From assembly GCA_018697195.1 (NCBI GenBank), contig CM031873.1:1302596-1366595 (forward strand): DNA of 64,000 nucleotides, given 5' to 3'. The stretch comes from Certhia americana. Lineage: Eukaryota > Chordata > Aves > Passeriformes > Certhiidae. Under the pieces are notes generated by a model that was not told the origin of the DNA, did not search any database, and saw only the letters and a list, made by a program, of their open reading frames with translations. The stretch's first letter is position 1; each line of letters opens with the position of its first letter. Shown here piece by piece: positions 34,985 through 45,841 of the stretch. Made by a program: the position numbers and the translations under genes.

Positions 34985-35230
34985 AATGGGCTGGAGAGGG
35001 ACTTGGCACAAGGGATGGAGGGACAGGACAAAGGGTAGCATCTTTAGGCTGAAGGAAGGGAGATTTAGATGGGATGTTGGGAAGGAATTCCTCCCTGGCA
35101 GGGTGGACAGATCCTGGCACAGCTGGGGTTGCCCCTGGATCCCTGGAATGCCCAAAGCCAGGCTGGACAGAGTTTGGAGCCCCTGGGACAGTGGGAGGTG
35201 TCCCTGCCATTCTGGGATTCTGTGATCTGC
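34985..35230 (+). mobile_element. CR1 LINE fragment with 3' tail
   Basis: 'agaatgggctggagagggacttgg', 'gatgggatgttgggaagg', 'ccctggatccctggaatgcccaaagccagg', 'gacagtgggaggtgtccctgccattctgggattctgtg'. An internal deletion just before the tail removes the usual 'cccatgg..cccaaccc' text. Confidence 0.9.
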
Positions 35231-35585
35231 ATTTGATTTAAAGGTTTCATCTGATGGACAATTGACACAGTGCCCAGATTATTTATTCCAGCTGGGAGCC
35301 TCCTTCACTTGGGTGTTTCTGCACCACCCTTGGAGGAACAGGTCTGCTCCAGGCTCTTCTCCTCTTTCTGGGTAGCCTTATCCTGCCTGACAAAGCCACA
35401 TCCCAATTCCCAAGCTCTCCTCTCAGTCTGTAGATTGTATTTATCTCACAGAAAACCTGCTTTGATAAATTCAGCGATTTAGCTCCCATTTCTCACCAGA
35501 ATTGTGTCCTCCTGGCCATGGGGTGCTCTCAGATAAGGTCGTGCCCCTTTGCCAAGGGAGAGGCAGGGATGGAGCAGGACATTCC
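35231..35585. other. unique sequence, no gene seen
   Basis: Mixed unique DNA. Nothing is recognised. Confidence 0.4.
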
Positions 35586-35725
35586 TTCTCTTCTCTTCTC
35601 TTCTCTTCTCTTCTCTTCTCTTCTCTTCTCTNNNNNNNNNNTTCTCTTCTCTTCTCTTCTCTTCTCTTCTCTTCTCTTCTCTTCTCTTTTCTCTTCCTCT
35701 CTTCTCCTCAAACTCTCCTCTCCTC
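35586..35725 (+). repeat. (TTCTC)n microsatellite containing a gap
   Basis: Pentanucleotide TTCTC on both sides of a 10-N gap, degrading into CTCTC words on the right. The true length is unknown because the gap lies inside the array. Confidence 0.95.
35632..35641. other. assembly gap (10 N)
   Basis: Ten N inside the (TTCTC)n tract. The size is a placeholder, and collapse or expansion of the microsatellite is likely. Confidence 0.97.
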
Positions 35726-36247
35726 TCCTCCCTGTTGTGCTTGAATCACTGTTCTACCATCAATGAAATTCACAGGGTTTTTAGAGAATTGCTGTGATTT
35801 CTCATATGTAAGTTAAATTTATGAGAGGAAGAAATTATTACGGGATATAAACTATTGAGGGAATGCATTTGTCTACTCAAAGCTCTCTGGTTTCACTATA
35901 AATTGCCTAAATGGACAGGAAGGAGCTGTTACACAGAACCTTTGGAACGATTTTTCCCTCTTCTGCTTTGGGACTTGTGTAAGCAAAATGCTGTTCCAAG
36001 GTGTAAGGAGGAGACATTAAATAAATAAAACACCAATTGCCAAGATCTGGAGATTGAAAGTGTTTACACAAAATAACTCAAAAGCTCTCCAGGGGCTGAC
36101 TTGCACAGCCTGGCAGAGCTGAGCAGAAGGGAACTCTGATATTCCAGAACACTCAGGTAACATTCTTCAGGACAGCTTGTGCTGATGGGCTTTAAACAAG
36201 AGTGTCTAAAGGCTGTCCTGAGAACGTACCCCAGGATCTGGCACCAA
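35726..36247. other. unique sequence, no gene seen
   Basis: AT-leaning unique DNA. Nothing is recognised. Confidence 0.4.
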
Positions 36248-36378
36248 AGGCCAGGCTGAGTGGAGCTTGGAGCAACCTGGGGTAGTGGGAGCTGTCCCTG
36301 CCCATGGCAGGGGCTGGACTTAGATGATCTTTAAGGTCCCTTCCAACCCAAACCATTCTGTGACTCTGTGATTCTCTG
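36248..36378 (+). mobile_element. CR1 LINE 3' tail fragment
   Basis: 'caaaggccaggctgagtggagcttgg', 'ctgtccctgcccatggcaggggctgg', 'tgatctttaaggtcccttccaacccaaaccattctgtgactctgtgattc'. A short, clean 3' end. Confidence 0.92.
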
Positions 36379-36625
36379 GCAGACCATCCCAGGAACTGCT
36401 GCACACAGCTGGACATATCTGGGCAGTTTGAAATCACAGACAGGGCAGCCTCACACTCAGAGACTGCGATGGGTAAAAGGGCTTTGCTTTTCTGAGTTCT
36501 AGATACACAGGACTCAGAATTCAGTGCATGAATTTAAAGGTGTATTTTTCCAAAATAGAAATGGATGGTAGAGAATTGCAGCAGACATTGGGACTTGCCT
36601 GAGGCACGGGGAGAGCTTGGGCTGG

Positions 36626-37406
36626 TGTCGTGGTGTGAACACCAGGTGTCTGCTGAGGGGGGCAGGAGCCTCCCTTGGAATGGAGAATGCAAACCCCCTC
36701 CCTCACAATTATAACTTTGAAATTAAGGGGCTCTCAGGCAAAGATATGGGAATAGGAATAACAGTTCCTTATTAGGAGAATGAAAATTAAAATGTAGTAA
36801 TACAAAAAAAAACAAACCCAGTGCCACAGCTGTCCCCTGTGAGTCAGGGGTTGGTGGCAGTGCCATCCCATGGTGTCTGCAGCCCTCCTGCAGTGGCAGA
36901 TGTGGCTCTGCTGGAGCAGGGATCCTGCAGAAAGGGGCAGTTTTCCTCTGAAGCTCCAGTGGGGATGGATGGGCCTGGTTTTCCTCTGGGAATGGCAAAG
37001 GCTCCTTGATGTTCCAAACCCCAGATTGTATCCAGGTAGGAATGTTTGGTGTTCCCAACCCCAGATTTGTCCAGGTAGGAATGTTTGGTGTTCCCAATCC
37101 CGGATTGGATCCAGGTAGGAATGTTTGGTGTTCCCAATCTCAAATTTTTATCCAGGTAGGAATGTTTGGCTCCTGCCCTGGCTGCAGCATCTCCCAATGT
37201 GCTGATGGAATTTTCTCAGTGCCACTCCCTGGCCCATGAGCAGAAGATCTGTGCCTGGAGGGAGGATGGGTTGTGAGGCGATCAGAAAACTGCCCCAGCT
37301 GGTTTTTAACAGCTGGGCCATGAACAGAGGGTTACCCCACCCCAGTTCCAACAGCTGGTGACAGAATCCACACTGCTGGGTACAGCCAGCACTGCAGCCC
37401 AGGACA
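36626..37406 (-). mobile_element. solo LTR, family F (copy F1)
   Basis: A 781-bp element collinear with 61476-62235. The ends are TGTCGTGG and CCCAGGACA, close to the inverted repeat TGTCTTGG/CCAAGACA inferred from the other copies. Immediate flanks GCTGG (36621-36625) and GCTGA (37407-37411) form a 5-bp TSD with one mismatch, which suits an ERVL-like (class III) integration. The minus-strand polyadenylation signal is decayed near 36770. It carries four units of a 40-bp internal tandem (37031-37165), against three in F2. No internal retroviral genes are attached. Confidence 0.85.
37020..37165. repeat. 40-bp tandem repeat inside LTR F1, 4 units
   Basis: Unit 'tccaggtaggaatgtttggt' followed by 'gttcccaa..' and a variable 10-bp end. 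It starts at 37031, 37070, 37110 and 37151. It lies within the LTR and is also present in F2. Confidence 0.9.
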
Positions 37407-37556
37407 GCTGATCCCTGGATTCCTGTCAGGAAAGGTTTTGTGGTGATGAGCTGACATCACTCCAGGAACAGCCTTGCATAGACTCTGACACTGCTGCACT
37501 GTTTGTGAACCATGGGATGGGTGGTTCTGCACTTCTCTTGCACTGCAGCATCTACC

Positions 37557-38115
37557 TGAACCACCAGAAACTCCGAGTAAAGTACTGGGAAAGTATTGGG
37601 GATTTAATTAATTTTATAAATTAGAGACGGGATTTCTAAGTTGCTTTAGCTGGTGAAGTTTACTTACTTCTTATAGTTTACACAGACAGAGAGGGTGAGC
37701 TCTGCTCACATCTCTACCTTGTGGTTCAGAAGGTCATAAGACCTTTTAAGGATTTATTAACCAATAAAACACTGCTACCAAGAATATTTATTTTTTTAAC
37801 CCAATAATCAGTTATTTTGTTTTATACATTTTGCTGCAGTATGGAATTTCTTAACCAATCATCTAATGACACACAAACTCGTAATACTACACTTCAAACT
37901 TCTTATTATCTTTATAACTACTTCTATATCTTAAATTTTAAACTCTAAACTTTCCAGTACTTAGCTTAATATGCTTTTGCTTAAACTAAAAATCTGCATT
38001 TTTGCTTCTAATATCTAGTTTTAGCATTTTTTCACAGTCTCAGATTTAACCCTGTATTTAATTCCAAGCTTTGGTTTGCAAACCCAATGTTCTAAGAGCT
38101 CTCTACTTTTTAGAT
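37557..38115 (-). mobile_element. possible ERV LTR, family E
   Basis: AT-rich block with an AATAAA on the minus strand near 37757 and LTR-like words ('aacccaataatcagttatt', 'aaccaatcatctaa', 'cagacagagagggtgagc'), similar in style to avian ERVK LTRs. A 6-bp TCTACC occurs just left (37551-37556) and at 38116-38121, which could be a TSD, but the implied right end is GAT rather than CA. No second copy in the window supports it. Confidence 0.45.
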
Positions 38116-38121
38116 TCTACC

Positions 38122-40721
38122 AGGAAAACTTCTCTTAGAGCACTGCAAGGGATAAAGGAGATTTTGACAGGGCCCAAAATGCAATACATGGATGAGCTGA
38201 GGTCTGCCTGTGGAGCCCAGCTGTACAGCCTGGGTGACCTCCTGATGTCAGGAAGAACAATCCATCCAGCAAGGTTAAAGGACTGGATTTAGATTAATTC
38301 CAGAGCTTGTCCAATAAGATAAAACAGTGTAGTGAAGGTAAATATTTGCAGCTTTATTTGCTGGGAGATTAATGTAATTGGTTTGGATTCCTTCACATCC
38401 TCCAGCCTCTTCATAAACACTGCACACTGTTAAATGCTGCAATAATGAAGGCATTTTGTCTTCATCATACTGGAGGGCAAGAGGCAGGGGAGAGCTATTC
38501 TTGCAAAATATTAGCCCAGTTTTGCACACCCCAGAGGATCTATTAATTTAGGTTAGAGTCTCTGCAAGGGCTGAGCTGGATGAGCATGGGAAGCTTTCCA
38601 TAACCCCACCTCCACCTCCTCTGGGGCTTTTCCCCCCTTTTCCACCCTTTCTTCTTCTTCTTCTTCTTCATTTTTTTTTTTTTTTTCCCATACAGCCAGG
38701 GCATGGAGTAACCCAAAGTGATCCAGTTTGTCTGGATTCCCTCCCCAGGGGCTGCCAAGTAGGGCTTGGGTTACTTGGAAAATTCCACAGCTCTGTTGTG
38801 GCATCACTGCTATGAGCTACCCTGATCTCAGCTGCCAGGTGATAAAGAGAGGGACTGGGAGACAAAAGGGAAGGGAGGGATTGATCCCAGTCCAGCCCCA
38901 GTGTTAGGAAAATTAATCCACAAACACCAGAGGTTTATGTCTAAAAATGAGACAGAGGAGTCCTTTTACTTTATTCAAATAAAGGGAGAGGCCATGGGGC
39001 ATTCCCCTGGTGTCTCTCCAATTTTTGGAGGATGCAGCCTCCTTGTTATCCCAATTTCCCTCCTTTTTATCCCAATTTCCCTCCTTTTTATCCCAGTTTC
39101 ACAACCCCATTTCCCTCTCTCTTTCCCCACTGCCTGAGGTACTTGAGAGCTCCAGACTTCCCTGAACCCCTGATCCCTCAGATTCCCCTCTAATGTAGAC
39201 CTCTCCCTTTCATTTTTTAATTCTTATGAAATTGATGGCTTCTCCCCATTGTTTCTTTCATCTTTCATTACCCAATTTCATTTCTCAGCAAACCTACAAC
39301 AATTTGTTTGTAAAGGCAAATTCCTTTTTTTCCATTCCTCAATCAGTGGAACCCTTCCCATTGTTTATCTCTCAGTGTTGGTTTTATCTACCAACAGCCC
39401 CACAGATTGTTTGGAAAGATAAATCCCTCCTTCCTCTCACCAGTAACCAATGCAATTTCCCTCTGATCCTGTGATGGGACAGCAGAAAGTGGCTTTTCTG
39501 GCAGAATTTAAGGTTTAACCACTGAATGTGCTCTGGTTTGCTTGACAGGGTGGGGTTTGGTCACAGGTTGGACTCGAGGATCTTGGAGGTTTTCCCAACC
39601 TGAATTATTCTGGGATTCTGTTCTATAGGCTCAGCATCCCATGGATGCTTTCGAGACCCCTCTGGAAACCACCCAGTCCCACCCAGCTCAGGACAGGCTG
39701 ATCTTACACTGATTCTCCAGGCCTGTGGTCAGATGGTGGTTAGGACATGAAAAGAGAAAAGATTTTCTGTGTCAACATGGAATTTAAACTGCATTCCAGT
39801 TTTGCATTCACTTTTTGGTGTCCTTTCACTGAGCATGGACAAAAAGAGCCTGGTTCCACCTCCTTCCCTCACCTTCATCCCTGCTGAGTCTCTACAGCCA
39901 CAGGGATTTTCTCCCTCCCTTTCTTCAGCCAGGGCAAAGCTCTCCCAGTTTCCTCTGGTGGAGATGGGAAGGGAAGCCGATATTTCAGTTCTGATACTCA
40001 GAATTTTTGGCTTTCAGCCATTCCCTGTGCTCCCAACCCCCTGGGAAACCCAGCTGACCATGGCACAGACAGCAGCTCTTGCTGTGGCACAAGTCTGGGG
40101 CTTGGGGCACTGATGTCCAGCCCCAAAGTGTCACTGGGCTCTCACCCCCTCTGGGTGGGCACTGCCAGCCCTGGGTCCCAATCCAGACAAGGAAATCTTC
40201 ACCAATCTCTGCAAAATCAATTTAAATCCACGTATCCAGTGTGGGACAGGCCAGCGGCTGGATCCTGCTCCTGTTTTCCCAGCCCATCACGCCAGGCCCT
40301 AATTACCTGCTGCTTTTCCTTCTACCCATCCATCCAAGGGCTGTTTTGGTGCTCAGAGCCTGCTAATGACTTTGGGGACTCTTTTAACGATCCACTTGTC
40401 TGTCTCTCTGCTCTGTGCTTTCCTTTCCAGCCTGCAGATGTTCATTAGTGGAGTGGCTCATGGAATTCTTACACATTCCATGATTGTTACCAAAACATCA
40501 CTGGCCACATCGGCCTGGACAAAACAACAACAATAATCCAGGCCTGACGAGCTCTTTAAGCTCTTTAAGGTATTGATTAGATGGTTCTGGCTTGGCTATT
40601 GAAGAGCAAAAGCTGTTTATTGCAAATGTGTGATCATACATCATCCAGCAGCTCTATCTTAGGAAACTGGAGCGATCCCTCTGATTTCCCTCTCTCCTGA
40701 GGGTGGGAGTCAAGTGCAGGG
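38122..40721. other. unique sequence, no gene seen
   Basis: It contains a CTT/T-rich tract at 38649-38688, a short triplicate of 'tttatcccaatttccctcc' near 39040-39095, and a CR1-like tail scrap at 39550-39625. The rest is unique. 38300-38540 is AT-rich and repeat-free. Confidence 0.4.
39550..39625 (+). mobile_element. CR1 3' terminal scrap
   Basis: 'ggttggactcgaggatcttggaggttttcccaacctgaattattctgggattctg' is the last ~70 bp of a CR1. Very short and 5'-truncated. Confidence 0.75.
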
Positions 40722-41210
40722 GATGTGGGGAGCTTGTGGGGTTGGAGAGAATGTGGGAGCTTGTGGGGTTGAAGGGGATATGAGGAATTTGTGGGGCTGA
40801 AGGGGATATGAGGAGTTTGTAGGGCTGAAGGGGATATGAGGATTTTCTGGGGATGGAGGGAACACAGGGATCTTGTGGGGCTGAAGAGTTACAGGGATCT
40901 TGTAGTACTGGAGGAGATATGGGGATTTTGTGGGGATGGAGGGGATATGAGGAGTTTCTGGCACTGGAGGGGATATGAGGAATTTGTGGGGATGGAAGGG
41001 TCACAGGGATCTTGTAGAGCTGAAGCGGATATGAGGAATTTGTGGGGTTGAAGGGGATGTGGAGATTTTGTGGGGATGGAGGGAACACAGGCATCTTATA
41101 GAGCTGAAGGAAATATGAGTAGTTCCTGGGGCTGATGGAGATATGAGGAATTTGTGGGGTTGGAAGGGTCACGGGGATCTTTTGGGGCTGGAGGGCTGTT
41201 TGACAAAGGA
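40722..41210. repeat. 28-bp minisatellite, about 17 copies
   Basis: Unit 'gtggggctgaaggggatatg' plus 'aggaattt', 28 bp in the clean copies (starts at 40763, 40791, 40819). A 232-codon minus frame stays open across it, giving a Pro/Ile/Ser/His-rich product that is a by-product of the repeat. Confidence 0.92.
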
Positions 41211-42089
41211 CAGGGATGTGGGACATGAGTGTAAGGAGGAAGTTCTGGTGTCCCCAGGGATCACCACCCTCCACTGCCCCCACCACCCTTCCCACAATCT
41301 CATTTCTGGAATAACATCCCACACTGTGATTGAGTGGATTTTGCCCTTCCAAATTCCAGTCTGGTTAGGGGGCTGGAGCATTCAGAAGGATTTTATTGCT
41401 CCAGCAACGCCTGGATGAGATGATTTAGTGACCAACCCAAAACTCGGGACAGGTAACGTTGTCCAAATGTCACTTTGTCCCCTGTGCCACTCACCGACCC
41501 TGCTGGGAGCAGGGGGACATGAGGACTATGGGAGGGGACCCTGCTGTCTCTCAGCAGTGACTTTCAGCTCTAAAAGTCCCAACTCAACCCACAAATGGGT
41601 GTCAAGGCACAATCAGCACGTTACTATTTCTACAAGCTCCCTGTAGGTGATTCTCCTAACTGCAGTGTGGATCAAAAATATGCCAGAATGTGAACAGAAG
41701 GTAATTTTAGGTCTGTGATTTCTTTATAGAGATTAGCATCGAATTTAGATCTGTTGCTGTCAGCACAAACCACCCACCCAGAGGCCTGATTTTCCTGAGC
41801 TATTGCAGACAGCATTTCCCTTTTTGGGAGCTCTCTGGATGCCCCACTTCCTACTGGCCCTGCTTTGGCTTGGTCAGGAAACTCCCATGGACCTCTCCAG
41901 TCCCATCCCTCCCCACAGCTCCTCAGGGACAGGAGAACTCAGGATAAAAGGCTCATGAAAGCACAGAATTCTCTTTGCCATCTCCTCATTCCCTTCCCCT
42001 CTCCCAAGGCACTCAGAGATTCCTACCCTGACATTGCACCTGTACTCTCATTGCCTGTCCGATCTGCTTTTCAATTTTGCCTTTCTTTA
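41211..42089. other. unique sequence, no gene seen
   Basis: Mixed unique DNA. Nothing is recognised. Confidence 0.4.
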
Positions 42090-42117
42090 ATTTTTTTTTT
42101 TTTTTTTTTTTTTTTTT
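42090..42117 (+). repeat. poly(T) run, about 28 bp
   Basis: Uninterrupted T homopolymer followed by a C5 run. Confidence 0.9.
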
Positions 42118-42447
42118 CCCCCATGGCAGGGAGTTTCACAGTTTAATCAGGCCTTGCCTGAGAAAATGCTTCCTTGTGTGTTCCTCAAGCTCGAGGCAGT
42201 GATCCCTGCCTTGGGTGGCCTCTCACTCCTGCCTGTGACAAAGTGTGAATAATCTGTCTTCACTCCCTCCTCTGTCATTTGTCATTCCAAAGCCCCTGCT
42301 CCTGACTCCCCAGGGCAGGGAACTTCTCATCCCCATCAAGCCCCTAAATCACAGCTTTGGAGCTGGAGAGCATCATCTGTCCCCTGCTAAAGCCACTGAA
42401 GGGGCTGTGGGTAGCAGGCAGACACAGCAGCTGAGCTTTGAGACCCT
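42118..42447. other. unique sequence, no gene seen
   Basis: Mixed DNA between homopolymer and microsatellite. Nothing is recognised. Confidence 0.4.
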
Positions 42448-42482
42448 CATTATCATTATCATTATCATTATCATTATCATTA
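42448..42482 (+). repeat. (CATTAT)n hexanucleotide microsatellite
   Basis: Nearly six perfect CATTAT units. Confidence 0.92.
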
Positions 42483-42622
42483 CCCCTCATTAGGGGCTGG
42501 GACAGGGCTGGAAGGTTGGCCAGCAGCCCTGGGTGTGTCGAAAGAGCTCCAAGTGACACACCCAGGGATGTCCCTCCCTGGCCACACCCACAGGGCAGCA
42601 GCTGCCCAAAACTCTGGTGATG

Positions 42623-43180
42623 TGTGAAAAATGAGGCTGACTTTCCTGGTAAGATTTTAAAGGTTTATTAAAAGACAATAACGGTAAGACAACAAAGCAA
42701 AAAGTTAGATATGGCACTTAGCCAAGAGCACACCCTAACTCAGAACATACTTCTTTAAATGCACCAACTTGTTGTATATTCACAGACCCTCTTGCATTAT
42801 TTAAAAACATTCCTTTGAGTTCCCACCCTAACCTGTCCTTCTCCTTTCCATTTTATTTCTCTTGGTGGTTCCAGTCAGTCACTGATCCTCTGATAACTCT
42901 GATAATTTATCCATCGATAAATTCCTTCCCTGAGGGTCTGGTGTTTGTCACATCTTCTTCATCCAAATAAGATAATCCAAGAATGTGAAGAATTTCCTGA
43001 TTCTCTTTTTGCCATTCTCTGTGATAGTTACAAAAGCTTTTTACAGCACTCTACTATTTTTGAGTTTTGTTAATAGCAGAAATAAAAGAACCTCTATTAA
43101 TACAACCAAGTTTTTCTGCAATATACATATAGAATTCATTTTAATATTTGCGAAAAGCTTTATAATATGCATTTATAACA
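42623..43180 (-). mobile_element. solo LTR, family B (copy B2) with 5-bp TSD
   Basis: A 558-bp element. The plus strand starts TGTGAAAAATG and ends TTTATAACA, flanked by perfect TGATG on both sides (42618-42622 and 43181-43185). On the minus strand an AATAAA lies at 42664-42669, about 40 bp from the 3' end, which gives the orientation. It is collinear with B1 at 33311-33888. No gag/pol/env sequence is attached. A 5-bp TSD fits ERVL-like or some ERVK-like integrases. Confidence 0.88.
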
Positions 43181-43185
43181 TGATG

Positions 43186-45422
43186 GACAGAGGGAAAGAC
43201 AAGGGAAGGGTCTGAATTTTCCTCCCCAGTCCTGAATGCTCAAAGCTGAAGGGGGACTTCAGTCACTTATTGGGAAAAGGTTCCTCTTCCAAGCAAGGAG
43301 AAGCAGGCTCAGGGGCAGGAGTGTCTGGAGGAGCCTTGATCACCTGGAGGTCAGCAGAGGTGGGAGAAGGGACTCTAGGGCATGGTGGCACAGCAATGGG
43401 GACAGCCAAGCCTTGTGTCCTGCTGCCTGGAGGAGTCACAGCCAAGGCTGGCAGCAGCTCCCGGAGCCCTTCTAGGGTGGGAAGGAGGAGGAAAGAGACA
43501 AGTCCTTGTCCCCCCCAAGTCCCTTCTGACACATTGCCACTCATGGATGTGGACACGAGACCCCTCCAGGGCTGCTCTCTGGCCACCCTCTCCCATTTTG
43601 CAAACCCAGAGGCTGCTTTCCCTGTGCTTTCCTTCTCTGGCTCTTCCCTTCCCAAGCCAAAGCAGTTTTAAATCACTCCATCCCCTGGAAATCAGGAAAG
43701 TCTCCAAATTCTTTCTTTCTCACTGAAAGTCCTGCTCCTCCCAATGCGCTGTCACTCCCAGGGACTGTCCCTGCTTGCTTTCCCTTCCATTCACCCTCCT
43801 CCCTCCCCTGAAGATGGAATGAAGCAGTAGATTCAGAAAATTTGATACAATCAGCTTAAAAAACATTAAATTCCCTCTCGGAGTTATTGTGGCTGAAGTC
43901 TCCTGAGTCACAAAGCGGTAACACTTTCCTTTCTAAAGGAAAACCACCATGTGATCTCCTTAGTAAAGGCTTTATCACTCTTTAATTGCTGCTTTTGTTT
44001 CTAAACAAAAAAATTAAATAAAAAATAAGCATGCAAAGAAGCCAGGGAAAGTATATATTTACATCAAATCAATTGAGATACATGAATGAAAGGAAATGAA
44101 CTAATTTTCCAGGCAGGAAAGGTTAAGGATGATTACATGGATTAAAATCTGTGCAATCTCTGCAGCACTACTCATTCTAGATCGTGGTTGCTTGAACAGA
44201 AATAGTCCTGTATTTTATATCACTAAAAAAAAAAAAATAGGCTTTTTAATGCACTAGGTGGAGAAAACAGAGAGCAGGTGGGAGCTGGCCAAACTCTCCA
44301 GTGTCAGGCAGAAAACTTTGGGTTTGGATCTTGGATCTTGGCATCTCACAGCTTCTTCCTCCCTCTCATTTCTGACTCCTCACCAAAGCTCTCCCAGATC
44401 TCTTTCCTCAGTTTTGTCTCCCACTCAAGTCCTCAGTGCTCTCCCAGGCTGCTCTTTGTGGTGGTTCAGGAGCTTTTCCACATTCCACATTTTCCACATT
44501 TCTCCTCATCTGCAAATCCCCACTTTCGAAGATCCGGTGCCAGCCTGGACTCGATGCCCTTGGAGGTCTTTTCCAGCCTTAATGATGCTGTGATTTTCAC
44601 ACCCACTGCTTGTTTCGGAGATATTTCCTCCCTTTTGGGAGTGCCCCAGGCGTTCTCCTTTACTACTTCACCTCAAAACAGGACAAATGGAAACGATGAC
44701 ATGGAAATTCAGGCTTCCCTTTCAGTGGAGAGCAGTTCACACGTTCCAGCGAGGAGATTTCAGAAGTGCAAATGTTCCTGTAGTACACTGAAAAATATGA
44801 ATGAAAAGGAACACGTTGCAGCTTCAAAATAGCCTGAGGTGAGATTTTTTTCTGATGAGGAGGAGATGTATCGAGTAAAAAAAAAAAAAGAAGATAATTT
44901 TATGCACAACTCAAGATGGAGCAGGGAGCCTTTTTCATGTCAAAAATGGATCATCCTATTTTTGAAACAATGCCTGGTTTTGGTCTCCATGAAGCTGTCC
45001 CTGTGAGGGAGCACTGGAGCTGAGCTGTTCCCTTTTCTAACCCCTCACAAATTTATTGTGTGTGCAGGTTCCAGGGTAGGGACAGGGACTGAGAAATCAA
45101 TCAGAGCCACCAAGAGGAAATTCCTTTTGCTGAAATCAGGCAGGGGCTACATCCTGGGAGGCTCTGAGAAGATCAGAACAGCAACAGCCAGGCTGTATTT
45201 TCAGCCAGTTCCAGGGCAGTACAAACTTCACTTTTATTCCTGGAAATTCCTTTTTTTTTTTATTTTTTTTTCTGTTATCTGAGGCTCAGCTGTGCAGTCC
45301 AGCCCCAGTGGTTCTCCCAGATACCCTCCTGATGCTGTTTCTCCTGTCCTTCTCTCCAGTTGCTCATAGGGAGTGAAAAATTTGTCTTTTTAAGGATCAT
45401 TTCTCCCAATTACTCAAATTTA
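43186..45422. other. unique sequence, no gene seen
   Basis: It includes a CR1-like terminal scrap at 44535-44600 ('cagcctggactcgatgcccttggaggtcttttccagcc'), A runs at about 44225 and 44878, and a repeat-free AT-rich part at 43840-44200. No gene recognised. Confidence 0.4.
44535..44600 (+). mobile_element. CR1 3' terminal scrap
   Basis: Last ~65 bp of a CR1, ending 'gatgctgtgattttc'. Confidence 0.7.
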
Positions 45423-45542
45423 TGAAGAAGAAGGAGGAGAAGAAGAAGGAGAAGGAGGAGAAGAAGAACAAGAACAAGAACAAGAACAAGAACAGGAAGA
45501 AGAAGAAGAAGAAGAAGAAGAAGAAGAAGAAGAAGAAGAAGA
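45423..45542 (+). repeat. (GAA)n / (AAGAAC)n purine tract
   Basis: Pure purine apart from the AAGAAC hexamer part (45467-45495), ending in about 15 perfect GAA. It sits at the same place as the GAA tract in LTR C1 (53598-53810). Confidence 0.93.
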
Positions 45543-45680
45543 CGCCCGCCCCTTGCACCCCTCCAAAAAAAAAAGAGGCACGAGTCCCCACCCGCCCGCC
45601 CCTGCCTGTCTCAGCGCCAGCCCGAGCCTCTCCGCCCCCCCCCCAACTGCGCCTGACCTGCCCCCCCCTCATCCCCCCTA
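45543..45680 (+). other. GC/CpG-rich anomalous insert
   Basis: 138 bp with C8-C10 runs and many CpGs ('ccacccgcccgcccctgcc'), unlike both neighbours. It replaces the AT-rich LTR sequence found at this position in copy C1. It may be a real insertion, or a sequencing or consensus error beside the GAA tract. Confidence 0.6.
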
Positions 45681-45841
45681 CATGCTGTTATTTTCTCTTC
45701 AACTCCATACTCATAATTTCAGTTCTATCAGGCAGCTTTGGAAGCTTTTTCTATGGCCTCAAGCCAAATGGAGTGTATTTTTGAGGATCATTTCCTGTCA
45801 GCACAGAAAGTCTGAAATTCTCTGTGTTCAGGGTTCTAACA

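Larger units (their letters stand above)
45423..45841 (-). mobile_element. LTR family C, partial (copy C2)
   Basis: From the GAA tract to 'gggttctaaca'. The part 45681-45841 is collinear with 53884-54047 ('caactccatactcataatttcag', 'gaagctttttctatggcctca', 'ttttgaggatcatttcctgtcagcac'). The other half, with the polyadenylation signal, is not recognisable to the left. Confidence 0.75.

Noticed and set aside
37557..38115. Clean TSD (TCTACC) for the family E block
   Set aside because: The implied right end is not CA and no second copy is available, so the match may be chance. The element was kept only at low confidence.
40654..41352. 232-codon Pro/Ile/His/Ser repeat protein on minus
   Set aside because: Product of the 28-bp minisatellite. 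The period is not a multiple of three, so no stable peptide unit is maintained.
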